Shown piece by piece: positions 1-7,526 of a stretch of 59,581 bases of DNA (positions are counted from its first letter, which is position 1; each line of letters opens with the position of its first letter). This DNA is from a bacterium (GTDB taxonomy: Bacteria; Methylomirabilota; Methylomirabilia; Methylomirabilales; 2-02-FULL-66-22), in NCBI GenBank assembly GCA_029580855.1, contig JAKPQH010000166.1:1-59581 (forward strand), written 5' to 3'. A program made the position numbers and the translations under genes. The notes beneath the pieces are model-generated. The model was not told where the DNA came from and ran no database searches. It saw only the letters and a program-made list of their open reading frames with translations.

Positions 1-101
1 CGGGCGGCGGCGCGGGCGGGACGACCACGTTTCGGATCGCCGACATGCCGCTCGAGGCGCGCGTGCGGCTGGATCGGCACCTCAGCGTGGTGCCGCGGTA
101 G
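1..101 (+). CDS. Partial phage head-closure/head-tail protein (C-terminus only)
   Basis: An open frame enters from the left edge in the frame starting at base 3 and stops at TAG 99-101, so only about 32 C-terminal residues are visible, ending in RLDRHLSVVPR. The visible part is Gly-rich and then basic. Its place directly before an HK97-gp10-like gene fits a head-closure or head-tail connector protein. This is inference from gene order only, because no domain can be recognised in so short a tail. Confidence 0.45.
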   Translation, partial: GGGAGGTTTFRIADMPLEARVRLDRHLSVVPR

Positions 102-123
102 GCGGACGGGAGCGGATCGAAAA

Positions 124-651
124 ATGCTCAACCTGCATTTCACCCTGCGAGACCTGGACCAGTTCGCGCGCAAGGCGGCGGGCTTCGACGTGCGGCTGCG
201 GGCGACGCTGATGACCGCGATGCGGCGCGCGGCGGCGACGGTCGAGGCGCGGGCCAAGGCGCTGGTGAGCGGCCCGGTGCTCCGCGTCCGGACGGGGTAT
301 CTCCGACGGTCGATCACCCACCGGGTCGATCCGCTGGATCACGGCGCGCGCGGGGTGATCTCGGCCGGCGCACGCTACGCGCGGATCCACGAGCTGGGTG
401 GCCGGATCCACGTCCCGGAGATTATGCCGCGGCGGGCCAAGGCGCTCCATTTCTACGTCGGCGGCGGCGGGCGCGGGCTGTTCCACGGGTATGGCGTCGT
501 CGAGGTCTTCGCCAAGCGCACGCGGGCGCACGACGTGCAGATGCCCGCGCGGCCGTTCATGTCGCGGGCGCTCGAGGAGACCCGGCCGCAGATCGAGGCG
601 GAGATCCGTCAGGCGGTCCGCGAGGCGGCCGCGGGCCGATCGCTGGGGTAA
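124..651 (+). CDS. HK97 gp10-like tail completion protein
   Basis: 175 aa. The layout matches HK97-gp10 family proteins, which sit at the head-tail interface of long-tailed phages: an N-terminal helix with many Ala/Arg, the segment RVRTGYLRRSI (the family's conserved tGxLr.s pattern, about residues 58-68), then YARIHELGG (about residues 85-93), and a C-terminal PARPFMSRALEE block (about residues 140-152). The length is typical. The start is ATG after a GGGAG-like ribosome site. It lies between the partial connector and a tail-terminator-like gene, the usual order in siphovirus tail operons. Confidence 0.75.
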   Translation: MLNLHFTLRDLDQFARKAAGFDVRLRATLMTAMRRAAATVEARAKALVSGPVLRVRTGYLRRSITHRVDPLDHGARGVISAGARYARIHELGGRIHVPEIMPRRAKALHFYVGGGGRGLFHGYGVVEVFAKRTRAHDVQMPARPFMSRALEETRPQIEAEIRQAVREAAAGRSLG

Positions 652-663
652 GCGGGGCGGGGG

Positions 664-1155
664 ATGCTGGTCCACGAGCTGGATGACGCGGTGGGGGCCA
701 TGGCCGCCCTCCTGGAAAAGGACACCGATCCGGACACCCGACTCCTCTCGTGGCCCGACGAGGCGTGGCGGGTGCGGAAGGTGCTGACCGACGATCTGAT
801 CGTGCCCAAGGCCTACCCCGTGGTGTATGTCTCGGCCGTCGGGCAGGAACGGCGGCTGGTGGGGAGCGACGGCCAGTACAACGTCCGGCTGATGCTGGAG
901 CTGATCGTCGAGAACACGTACCGCGAGCCGACCGACGAGACCAACACCAAGCGCGAGCTGACCAAGCTGGCGCGGCGCGTCGAGGAGATCGCGCGGCGGA
1001 ATCGCATTTATGAACCCTACTGGCATCGATCCATCTTCCATGACGAGGCCGAGCCCTTGCGGCTGGATCTGTACACGCTCAAGACCGCGCAGCACGTGAT
1101 CGTCGGGGCCGTGCTGCGCTGGCACGGCTGGCGGCGCGTGCTCCTGACGAGCTAG
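664..1155 (+). CDS. Tail terminator-like phage protein
   Basis: 163 aa with no confidently recognised domain. It is acidic at the N-terminus and contains a central VRLMLELIVENTYREPTDET block (about residues 74-93), a strand-then-charged-helix pattern seen in phage tail terminator/minor tail proteins. Position is the main argument: it lies after the gp10-like gene and immediately before the tail tube gene, where tail terminators are encoded. It starts at ATG behind GGGGCGGGG, 12 nt after the previous stop. It could equally be another neck protein. Confidence 0.5.
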   Translation: MLVHELDDAVGAMAALLEKDTDPDTRLLSWPDEAWRVRKVLTDDLIVPKAYPVVYVSAVGQERRLVGSDGQYNVRLMLELIVENTYREPTDETNTKRELTKLARRVEEIARRNRIYEPYWHRSIFHDEAEPLRLDLYTLKTAQHVIVGAVLRWHGWRRVLLTS

Positions 1156-1185
1156 CGTCCGCGGGACGCGAGAGGAGAGAGTCCC

Positions 1186-2121
1186 ATGTCCAAAGCGTTG
1201 GTGCTCGCCAAGATCGAGGGGACCTACGGTGTCGACGCCAGTCCGGCGAAGGCCTCGGACGCCATCCTGATCACCACGCCCAAGTTTTCGGTGCTGGGCC
1301 GCTCGCTCGAGCGCGAGGTGGTCATGGCGACGTTCGGCCAGCTCGGCCGTGTCAACGTCGGCGAGGGGCTGGGGATGACGATCGGGGTGGAGCTGGCCGG
1401 GAGCGGGACGGCCACCGTCGCGCCGCGGATCGGCCCGCTGCTCCAGGCGATGTCGTTCACCGAAACCGCGGGGACGGCCAACGTCGTGTACGCCCCCAAC
1501 AGCGATGTCGACACCAAGGGGTGCACGATCTATTTCTACTACAACGACCGGTTGCACAAGCTGGTCGGATGCGTGGGGGAGAGTCTCAAGATCTCCGCCA
1601 AGGCTGGCGAGTACGCCCGGGCGGAATTCACGATGCGGGGGCTCTACGCGGGCACCCACGCCAGCGACGCCACTACGCCCACCGACCCCACGTATCTCCA
1701 GGCCGCGCCGCCCGTCTTCAAGTCCGCCGGGCTGACGGTGGGGACCTACTCGCCGGTCCTGAGCAGTCTCGACCTCGAGGTGACCAACACCGTGGGCGCG
1801 AGCCGCGACGCCAACGCGGCCGGGGGCGTCACGCGCTACCGCGTCACCCAGCGCAAGGTCACTGGGACCGTCGTCGTCGAGGCCAAGGCGCTGAGCGCCT
1901 GGAACCCCTGGACGATCTGGGACGCCGCGACGGCTGCGGCCATCGCTGGCACCATCGGCACGGCCGCCGGGAACCGGATCGTGATCAGCATCCCCAACGC
2001 GCAGCCGGCCGACCCGCCCGAGTACACCGAGACCGACGGCGTCGTGTTCTACAGCTATAAATTCGCGCCCAGCGTGACGCTGACGCAGGGAAACAACGAG
2101 CTCACGCTGACGTTCAGCTAG
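1186..2121 (+). CDS. Major tail tube protein
   Basis: 311 aa. The N-terminus (KIEGTYGVDASPAKASDAIL) has the E-x-TYG-x-D pattern common in siphovirus tail tube proteins. The body is beta-rich, with long Thr/Ser/Gly stretches such as NDRLHKLVGCVGESLKI (about residues 121-137) and a C-terminal YKFAPSVTLTQGNNELTLTF strand pair. The protein polymerises into the tube through which DNA passes. A strong AGAGGAGAGAG ribosome site precedes the ATG, as expected for an abundant structural protein. The downstream gene is the tail chaperone, the canonical order. Confidence 0.75.
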   Translation: MSKALVLAKIEGTYGVDASPAKASDAILITTPKFSVLGRSLEREVVMATFGQLGRVNVGEGLGMTIGVELAGSGTATVAPRIGPLLQAMSFTETAGTANVVYAPNSDVDTKGCTIYFYYNDRLHKLVGCVGESLKISAKAGEYARAEFTMRGLYAGTHASDATTPTDPTYLQAAPPVFKSAGLTVGTYSPVLSSLDLEVTNTVGASRDANAAGGVTRYRVTQRKVTGTVVVEAKALSAWNPWTIWDAATAAAIAGTIGTAAGNRIVISIPNAQPADPPEYTETDGVVFYSYKFAPSVTLTQGNNELTLTFS

Positions 2122-2129
2122 GAGGCCGT

Positions 2130-2528
2130 ATGCTGGATCTGACCCCGACCGAGCGACACCTGGTGATCATCGTCGTCCACGGGACCGAGGTGGGGCTGTA
2201 CCGCCGGACCCCGACCACCAAGGAGCGGATCGATTACCAGGCGGCCACGATCCAGAGCAAGAAGAACCGCCTGGCCATCGATCACGCGGCGCGGCTGAAG
2301 TACGGCCTGGCGCTCCTCACGGGGATCCGCGAGGGCGATCTGGGGTTCGAGGGGAAGGCCTTGTCGAGCGACCCGAAATCGCCGCACTACCGGCAGGATT
2401 GGAAGGACATCCTCCGCGATCATCGCGCGGACCTGGTGATGGGGGTCGCGTTGGATGCCTTCGAGACCAGCGTGCTCAAACTGGACGAGGGCGATGACGA
2501 GGCCGAGCCCCCTTTTTCGAGCAACTGA
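2130..2528 (+). CDS. Tail assembly chaperone, zero-frame (G-type) product
   Basis: 132 aa. It starts at ATG behind TAGGAGG just after the tube gene. It sits exactly between tail tube and tape measure, the position of lambda gpG-type chaperones, which coat the tape measure protein during tail assembly. The C-terminus is acidic (LKLDEGDDEAEPPFSSN). Near the end, bases 2510-2516 (CCCTTTT) form a slippery heptamer in the correct phase, allowing part of the ribosomes to shift -1 and make a longer GT-type product. No enzymatic motif is present. Function is inferred from position and the frameshift architecture. Confidence 0.72.
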   Translation: MLDLTPTERHLVIIVVHGTEVGLYRRTPTTKERIDYQAATIQSKKNRLAIDHAARLKYGLALLTGIREGDLGFEGKALSSDPKSPHYRQDWKDILRDHRADLVMGVALDAFETSVLKLDEGDDEAEPPFSSN

Positions 2529-2857
2529 AACAGGCGGCGCGCGCCTGCAATCAGCCGTCCGGGAAACGCTGGGCGGCGACCTGCCGCGCCTGGCTGCCGC
2601 CGGGGACGCCGCTCGAGACGATGTGCGCCGGGTGTCCCGAGAACGTCGAGCCGGAATACACGCCGTGGCTCGCGCACATCATGCTCGTGGCGATGCTCCA
2701 GGACGGTGGCTGCGCGTTTCGACCCGACGATCTGTCGCTGGAGCAGTGGGCCGGGCTGGCCGAGTACCGGGCCGCGCGCGAGCGGCTGGCGGTGGAGCGG
2801 AGCCGCGAGCGCGAGGCGCCCGCCGGCTCGCCGGCGCCGATCGTCATCCAGAGGTGA
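2513..2857 (+). CDS. Tail assembly chaperone T extension, reached by -1 frameshift
   Basis: The -1 frame is open from the slippery site to TGA 2855-2857 and reads FEQLKQAARACNQPSGKRW onward. A fused product made by tandem slippage would be about 242 aa (129 zero-frame plus 113 shifted residues). The extension has a cysteine cluster (TCRAWLPPGTPLETMCAGCP) and then a charged helix (EQWAGLAEYRAARERLAVER). A separate start exists only at an internal ATG (2621) without a good ribosome site, which would lose the first 35 or so coherent residues. The tape measure gene begins 6 nt after the stop. The pairing of slippery site, frame and location is the lambda G/GT pattern. Confidence 0.7.
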   Translation, partial: FFEQLKQAARACNQPSGKRWAATCRAWLPPGTPLETMCAGCPENVEPEYTPWLAHIMLVAMLQDGGCAFRPDDLSLEQWAGLAEYRAARERLAVERSREREAPAGSPAPIVIQR

Positions 2858-2863
2858 GCGCCG

Positions 2864-5083
2864 ATGGATAGCCAGTCGCGGATCGAGCTGATCGTCACCG
2901 CCGACGCCTCGGGCGCCATCCGGGTCATGCAGCAGACGGGCGAGGCGGTCCGCGGCGTGGGCGTGTCCACGCAGGGCGCGCAGGAGCCGGCCGGGGCGCT
3001 GGGCCAGGCCTTTGCGGGGCTGGGTCGGCAGGCGCTGGGCGCCACGTCCGCCCTCCAATCCGCGGCGCTCGCCGGCGCCGCCTTGGGTACAGCGCTTACC
3101 GCCGCCGTGCTGGTCGCGCGGAACTCCATCGCCGCCTTCACCGCGCTGGCGACGACAACGCGCGACCTCGCCTTCGTCTCCGGCGGCAGCGCGGAACAGA
3201 TCTCGGGGCTGCTGGATGTCCTCGAAGATTTCGGCGTCGAGTCCAGCACGGTCCAGCAGGCCATGGTATTTCTCTCGCGCGCGGTGCAGGACGGCTCGCC
3301 ATCGCTGGACCGCCTCGGGATCTCCATCCGGACCGCGAGCGGCCACCTCAAGACCGCCCACGATCTGTTCTATGAGACCATCGACCGCCTGCGTCTGCTC
3401 CGGAGCGAGACCGAGCGGAACAGCATCGCCCAGGAGCTCTACGGCCGCGGCTGGACCGCGATGGTCCCCATCGTCGAGCAAGGCTCCGCCGCGCTCAAGG
3501 AGGCTGCGGAGAATTCCAAGCTGCTGATGACCCAGGACGATATCCGGCGAGCCGACGAATACCGGCGGGCGATCGCGGACCTCGGCGACCAATGGGAACG
3601 GCTCAAAATGACCATCGGCCGCGGGATCGTGGCTCCGATTACGATCACGGTCAAAGTGCTCGCGGACCTCGGCGATGTGCTCAACGCGCTAATCCGGCCG
3701 CATGCCGGCGTGCAGATCGACGAGGCGGAACGCCGGAGAATCCTCGAACAGATCGATCCCCTCGGCCGATTGCGCGCCGGGTTGCCCGATCGATCCGCGA
3801 GCGATGTCGGCGCCTGGCGCATGGGGGCGCCCGGAGCGCCCGTCAGCCCGTGGACGGCTCCGGCGGGCGAGACGCCCGGGGAGAAGGCCGCGCGCGAACG
3901 ACGCGAAGCGGAAGCGCGGAGACTGGCCGAGGCGCGGGCCAAGCTCGAAGAGGAGATCCGCGCGAAGAGCCTGGCCGGCTGGGTCGCCTACGCCGAGGCG
4001 GTGATCGCCCTCGACCAGAAGGCGGCCATGGCGGAGGTGGAGAACCTCCAGGCGGTCGCCCGCGCGCGCGAGGCCTCCCGCGCCCAGGCCCTCGAAAACG
4101 AGTACGAGAGCCTGAAGGCGCAGCAGGCGATCATCGACGAGGCTCGGACGCTGGGCATTCGCTTCTACGAGGACGACGCGAAGCGGTTCCTGGAGCTCGA
4201 GCGCGAGGCCGCGCGGCAGGCCGAAGAGACCGCGCGGATCGCCCACCAGGAGATGCTCCAGCGGCGCGCGGATCTCGAAGCGGTGCTGGCGCTGGAGCGG
4301 GAGGCGCTGGACATCCGCCGGCAACAGTACGAGGGGGCGTTCGCCGGACTGTTCGGCGTGGCGAACGCCGTCGGCGGCGAGGCCGGCAAGGGCCTCGGGA
4401 TGTTCGCGGCGGGGTTCAAGGGGATCGCGGATCTCGCCGCCGGTGAGGACAAGTGGACCCAGGAGTACAACCGCGCCGAAGAGCACTGGCTGCAGATGCA
4501 GATGCTCTACGAAGAGCATCTGGTCTCCGAAGAGGCGATGCACGCCGCGAGCCTGCAGCGTCAGGTCGCCCAGGACCGCATGTACGAGCAGCAGCGCGTC
4601 GCCCTGTGGCAATCCAGCGCGCAGATGGGCGCGGGCGCGATGCTGGCGCTTTACAACCTGACCGGGCAGAAGCACAAGGAGTTCTTCGTCGCGTTCCAGG
4701 CCATGAAGATCGCCGAGACGCTGATCAACACCTACAGCGCGGCGGTGGGCGCCTACAACGCCATGGCCTCCATTCCCTATGTCGGCCCGGCGCTGGGGGC
4801 GGCGGCTGCGGCGGCGGCGATCGCATTCGGCATGGCGCAGGTCGCCGCCATCGCCTCCATGAAGCCCGGCGGGGGCGGCGCGGCCACCGCGGCGGCGCCC
4901 TCCGGCGGCGCCGGGTACGCCTACGCGCAGCCGACGCGCGACCAGTGGGAGCGCGAGGCGCCCGAGGCCGAGCGGCCCATGGCCGTCACGATCAACGTCT
5001 ACGGCAGCCTGGTGGACCACGATCAATTCGCGCGCGAGATCGTCCCGGCGCTGCGGAAGGCCCAGGCGGACGGACAGCGATGA
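2864..5083 (+). CDS. Tape measure protein
   Basis: 739 aa. It carries the typical features of siphovirus tape measure proteins: a hydrophobic Ala-rich segment at about residues 67-98, a long charged helical/coiled region at about 340-490 with many E/R/A repeats, and a C-terminal membrane-active stretch (SIPYVGPALGAAAAAAAIAFG, about residues 635-665) followed by Gly/Ala. Such proteins fill the tail tube and set its length. At about 0.15 nm per residue this one would give a tail near 110 nm. The stop overlaps the next start (ATGA at 5080-5083), indicating translational coupling. Confidence 0.88.
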   Translation: MDSQSRIELIVTADASGAIRVMQQTGEAVRGVGVSTQGAQEPAGALGQAFAGLGRQALGATSALQSAALAGAALGTALTAAVLVARNSIAAFTALATTTRDLAFVSGGSAEQISGLLDVLEDFGVESSTVQQAMVFLSRAVQDGSPSLDRLGISIRTASGHLKTAHDLFYETIDRLRLLRSETERNSIAQELYGRGWTAMVPIVEQGSAALKEAAENSKLLMTQDDIRRADEYRRAIADLGDQWERLKMTIGRGIVAPITITVKVLADLGDVLNALIRPHAGVQIDEAERRRILEQIDPLGRLRAGLPDRSASDVGAWRMGAPGAPVSPWTAPAGETPGEKAARERREAEARRLAEARAKLEEEIRAKSLAGWVAYAEAVIALDQKAAMAEVENLQAVARAREASRAQALENEYESLKAQQAIIDEARTLGIRFYEDDAKRFLELEREAARQAEETARIAHQEMLQRRADLEAVLALEREALDIRRQQYEGAFAGLFGVANAVGGEAGKGLGMFAAGFKGIADLAAGEDKWTQEYNRAEEHWLQMQMLYEEHLVSEEAMHAASLQRQVAQDRMYEQQRVALWQSSAQMGAGAMLALYNLTGQKHKEFFVAFQAMKIAETLINTYSAAVGAYNAMASIPYVGPALGAAAAAAAIAFGMAQVAAIASMKPGGGGAATAAAPSGGAGYAYAQPTRDQWEREAPEAERPMAVTINVYGSLVDHDQFAREIVPALRKAQADGQR

Positions 5084-5844
5084 CCCCGATCATTCTCGCC
5101 GATAACCGGTTCCGGGATGCGACCCCGGTCGCCAACCTCACCGCCACCGGCTACGACGTGCGGCGGCTCTGCGACGACCGGGCGTACACCGTCTGGGTCG
5201 GCGCGGGCGTCAGCCCCCACTACATCAGCGTCGACTGCGGCGCCGGGAAAAAAGCCGACGCCCTCGGTGTGATCGGCCACAACTTCAAAACCATCGGCGC
5301 GACGCTCGCCGTCCAGGCGTCCGACAACGGCTCGGACTGGAGCGCGATCGCGTCCGACATCAAACCGGCGAGCGACCGCGCATTCCTCAAGACCTTCGAC
5401 ACCGCGACGCACCGGTACTGGCGGCTGGCGATCACCGGGATGTCCTCCGCGCCCCGGATCGGCGAAGTCTATCTCGGCGAGCGGATCACGGTCCCGATGC
5501 CGCCGGCGCCGCCCTACACACCCTACACCGCCGAGGTGGAAGCCGACACCACGGTGGGGAAGGCGGGGCACATCCTGGGCTCCGTGATCCGGCACACGCG
5601 GCTTGCCATCACCGCGCGGTTCGAGAACCTCGACCGGACCTGGGTCTTCGGCACGTTTCAGACCTTCTGGGAGACTCGCGCGGCCAAGCTGCTTCCGTGG
5701 TTCTGGGCGTGGGACCTGGACGCCTTTTCGCAGCACGTGTTTTTCGTCACCGCCAAGGACCCGGCGCGGTGGGCGACGCCGCTGTCGATCCACACGCTGG
5801 TGGACACGCTGACGCTGGAGATGGTCGGCGTGATGGAGGCATAG
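5080..5844 (+). CDS. Distal tail/baseplate-like protein with discoidin-like N-terminal half
   Basis: 254 aa. It starts at the ATG of an ATGA overlap with the tape measure stop. Residues 1 to about 135 resemble an F5/8-type-C (discoidin) sandwich: ADNRFRDATPVANLTATGYD, then DALGVIGHNF and a late YWRLAITGMSSAPRIGEVYL strand, as in DIRFRD-type phage proteins. The C-terminal half (about residues 145-254) contains TRLAITARFENLDRTWVFGT and ends with a beta segment. Its place after the tape measure fits a distal tail or tail-tip protein. The fold call is by eye. Confidence 0.6.
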   Translation: MTPIILADNRFRDATPVANLTATGYDVRRLCDDRAYTVWVGAGVSPHYISVDCGAGKKADALGVIGHNFKTIGATLAVQASDNGSDWSAIASDIKPASDRAFLKTFDTATHRYWRLAITGMSSAPRIGEVYLGERITVPMPPAPPYTPYTAEVEADTTVGKAGHILGSVIRHTRLAITARFENLDRTWVFGTFQTFWETRAAKLLPWFWAWDLDAFSQHVFFVTAKDPARWATPLSIHTLVDTLTLEMVGVMEA

Positions 5845-6783
5845 ATGGGCAATCGGATCCGGCTCGCCCTGGCGGCGCTGGCGCTGATCCTGGGACTCGC
5901 GGGCGCGGCGCAGGCGGGCACGCCGAGCGTCCAGGCCTACACCTGCATTTTGACGACCGGGTTCGGCTGTCTGCAAAAGACGCCCGTGGCGGAGCTGGTC
6001 AACGGCGATCTGGCGCTGGTGGTCAACACCGACATCGCCTGCGTCTACCGATTCGATGCCGGCGCGACCGATCAGACCTCGGCCGACACCACCGACTGCA
6101 TCGCCAACGTGCGGCCCGCCGACTATAGCAGCCAGGGGGTGTGGAAGAACGTCCGGATCGGCGGCGCCGCATTGACCAGCGGTCGCGCGGCCAACCCCGC
6201 ACTCAATTTCATGGACGCCGACACGGAGGACGTCAAAACCAACGCCAAGATCGCGGCAAACTGCACCACCACGTCCAGCACGCAAGAGAATTGCGATCTG
6301 GATCTCCAGACCATGACCGGCGGGACACTGACGACCAAGCTGCACCTGGGGTCCGACGGCACGGCCAATTTTTTGGGCGGGAATCTGATCACGACGGGGC
6401 GGATGAGCGGCAATCCGAAGATCGTCTCGGTCTCATCGTCTTGCACGATCGGCTCGAACTGCGACGGGACGAGCGTCGAAGTCGCCGCGGGCGGGATCGT
6501 CCTGGCCACCGCGGCCGTGACCGTGACCCTGCCGGAGATCGTGGCATCCCCATCGGCGACCCAGGTCGGCGTTGGCGCATCGCTCTGTCTGATCGCGCGG
6601 GATGCCAGCGAGGCCTTGATCGTTGACCCCCACGCCAACGACTCGATCACGCTTGCGGGAAGCAAAAAGGCGGCGGGCAAATACGTGACGGCGACCGGCG
6701 CGGGATCGAAAATCTGCCTGGTCGCGGTCGAGGCGGACAACTGGATGGACTTGGGGACGGTGGGCACATGGACCGCAGAATGA
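5845..6783 (+). CDS. Exported phage-operon protein of unknown function (Cys-rich)
   Basis: 312 aa. The N-terminus is a clear Sec signal peptide: MGNRIR, a hydrophobic core LALAALALILGLAGA, and an AQA cleavage site before GTPSVQ. The mature part is rich in Thr, Ala and Gly and has 10 cysteines (an even number, compatible with disulphides), for example in YTCILTTGFGCLQK and SSCTIGSNCDG. No known domain is recognised. It directly abuts the preceding tail gene (TAG then ATG) and couples to the next (ATGA), so it belongs to the tail operon. A signal peptide is unusual for a tail structural gene. It might instead be an exported fibre or lysogenic-conversion protein. Confidence 0.6.
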   Translation: MGNRIRLALAALALILGLAGAAQAGTPSVQAYTCILTTGFGCLQKTPVAELVNGDLALVVNTDIACVYRFDAGATDQTSADTTDCIANVRPADYSSQGVWKNVRIGGAALTSGRAANPALNFMDADTEDVKTNAKIAANCTTTSSTQENCDLDLQTMTGGTLTTKLHLGSDGTANFLGGNLITTGRMSGNPKIVSVSSSCTIGSNCDGTSVEVAAGGIVLATAAVTVTLPEIVASPSATQVGVGASLCLIARDASEALIVDPHANDSITLAGSKKAAGKYVTATGAGSKICLVAVEADNWMDLGTVGTWTAE

Positions 6784-7526
6784 GACGGTTCGCGCCGCTG
6801 ATCCTGCTGGCACTCGCTTCGCCCGCGTTCTCCGGCGAGCACCTGGCGCGGCTGACCCCGGCGCTGCTCGGCGGCACGGCGATCGCAAGCGCGGGGTCTC
6901 CGAGCTATCTCTTCGCCGACGATTTCGAGAACGGGAATACGCAATGGACCAAATCGCAGGGCACGGCGAACGGGAACTTCGCCTACGCGACGGCTCCTGC
7001 GCCGCTGGCTGGATCATATTCGCTCCTGCTGGATGAGAGTTTGGGCAATGTGCTGCTGTACCGCAACACGACCAACTGGCAGGCGGTCGAGAAAACCTAC
7101 GCCTACGCGCAGGTCAATATCGGCGCCATCGGGAACGTCAGCACGACGACGACGCGCTACGTCCTCGTGTTCCGCGACGCCTCGAACAACGATATTTGCA
7201 GCACAGGGCTGCGGAGCAACGGCGACGAAATCCGCTGGGCCGTCACGGCGTCCGGCGCCTCGGCTCTCACGACGATCGTGCCCGCGACCGCGACGACCTA
7301 TCATGTCTGGCTCGAATATGTCGAGGGCAGCGGCGACGGGTCCTGCTCGGTCTTTGTGGCGACGACAGGGACAAAGCCCGGCAGCGCATCGGCGGCGCGT
7401 ACCGGTCTCAATCTCACGACGGATGCCGTGCGGATCGGCGTCGCGGCCTTCTACAACGAAGTGGATGCGGTGATCTTCGATAAGGTGCGGGTGGACAATG
7501 AGAGTATCGGGTCGGATCCTTCTTAG
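6780..7526 (+). CDS. Exported LamG-like phage-operon protein
   Basis: About 248 aa from the ATG that overlaps the previous stop (ATGA); an in-frame ATG at 6768 would add MDRR. A signal peptide is evident: MRRFAPLILLALASPAFSG. The mature region begins with SYLFADDFENGNTQWTKSQG, the opening typical of concanavalin/LamG-like jelly-roll domains, and continues with many beta strands to AFYNEVDAVIFDKVRVDNE. Such domains bind carbohydrate or act as beta-sandwich fibre modules. It is the second of three consecutive genes with export signals in this tail operon. No catalytic motif is seen. Confidence 0.6.
   Translation: MRRFAPLILLALASPAFSGEHLARLTPALLGGTAIASAGSPSYLFADDFENGNTQWTKSQGTANGNFAYATAPAPLAGSYSLLLDESLGNVLLYRNTTNWQAVEKTYAYAQVNIGAIGNVSTTTTRYVLVFRDASNNDICSTGLRSNGDEIRWAVTASGASALTTIVPATATTYHVWLEYVEGSGDGSCSVFVATTGTKPGSASAARTGLNLTTDAVRIGVAAFYNEVDAVIFDKVRVDNESIGSDPS

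Noticed and set aside
82..1659. A 525-codon minus-strand frame over the first phage genes
   Set aside because: It spans several well-formed plus-strand phage genes with ribosome sites and has Arg/Pro/His-rich low-complexity composition.
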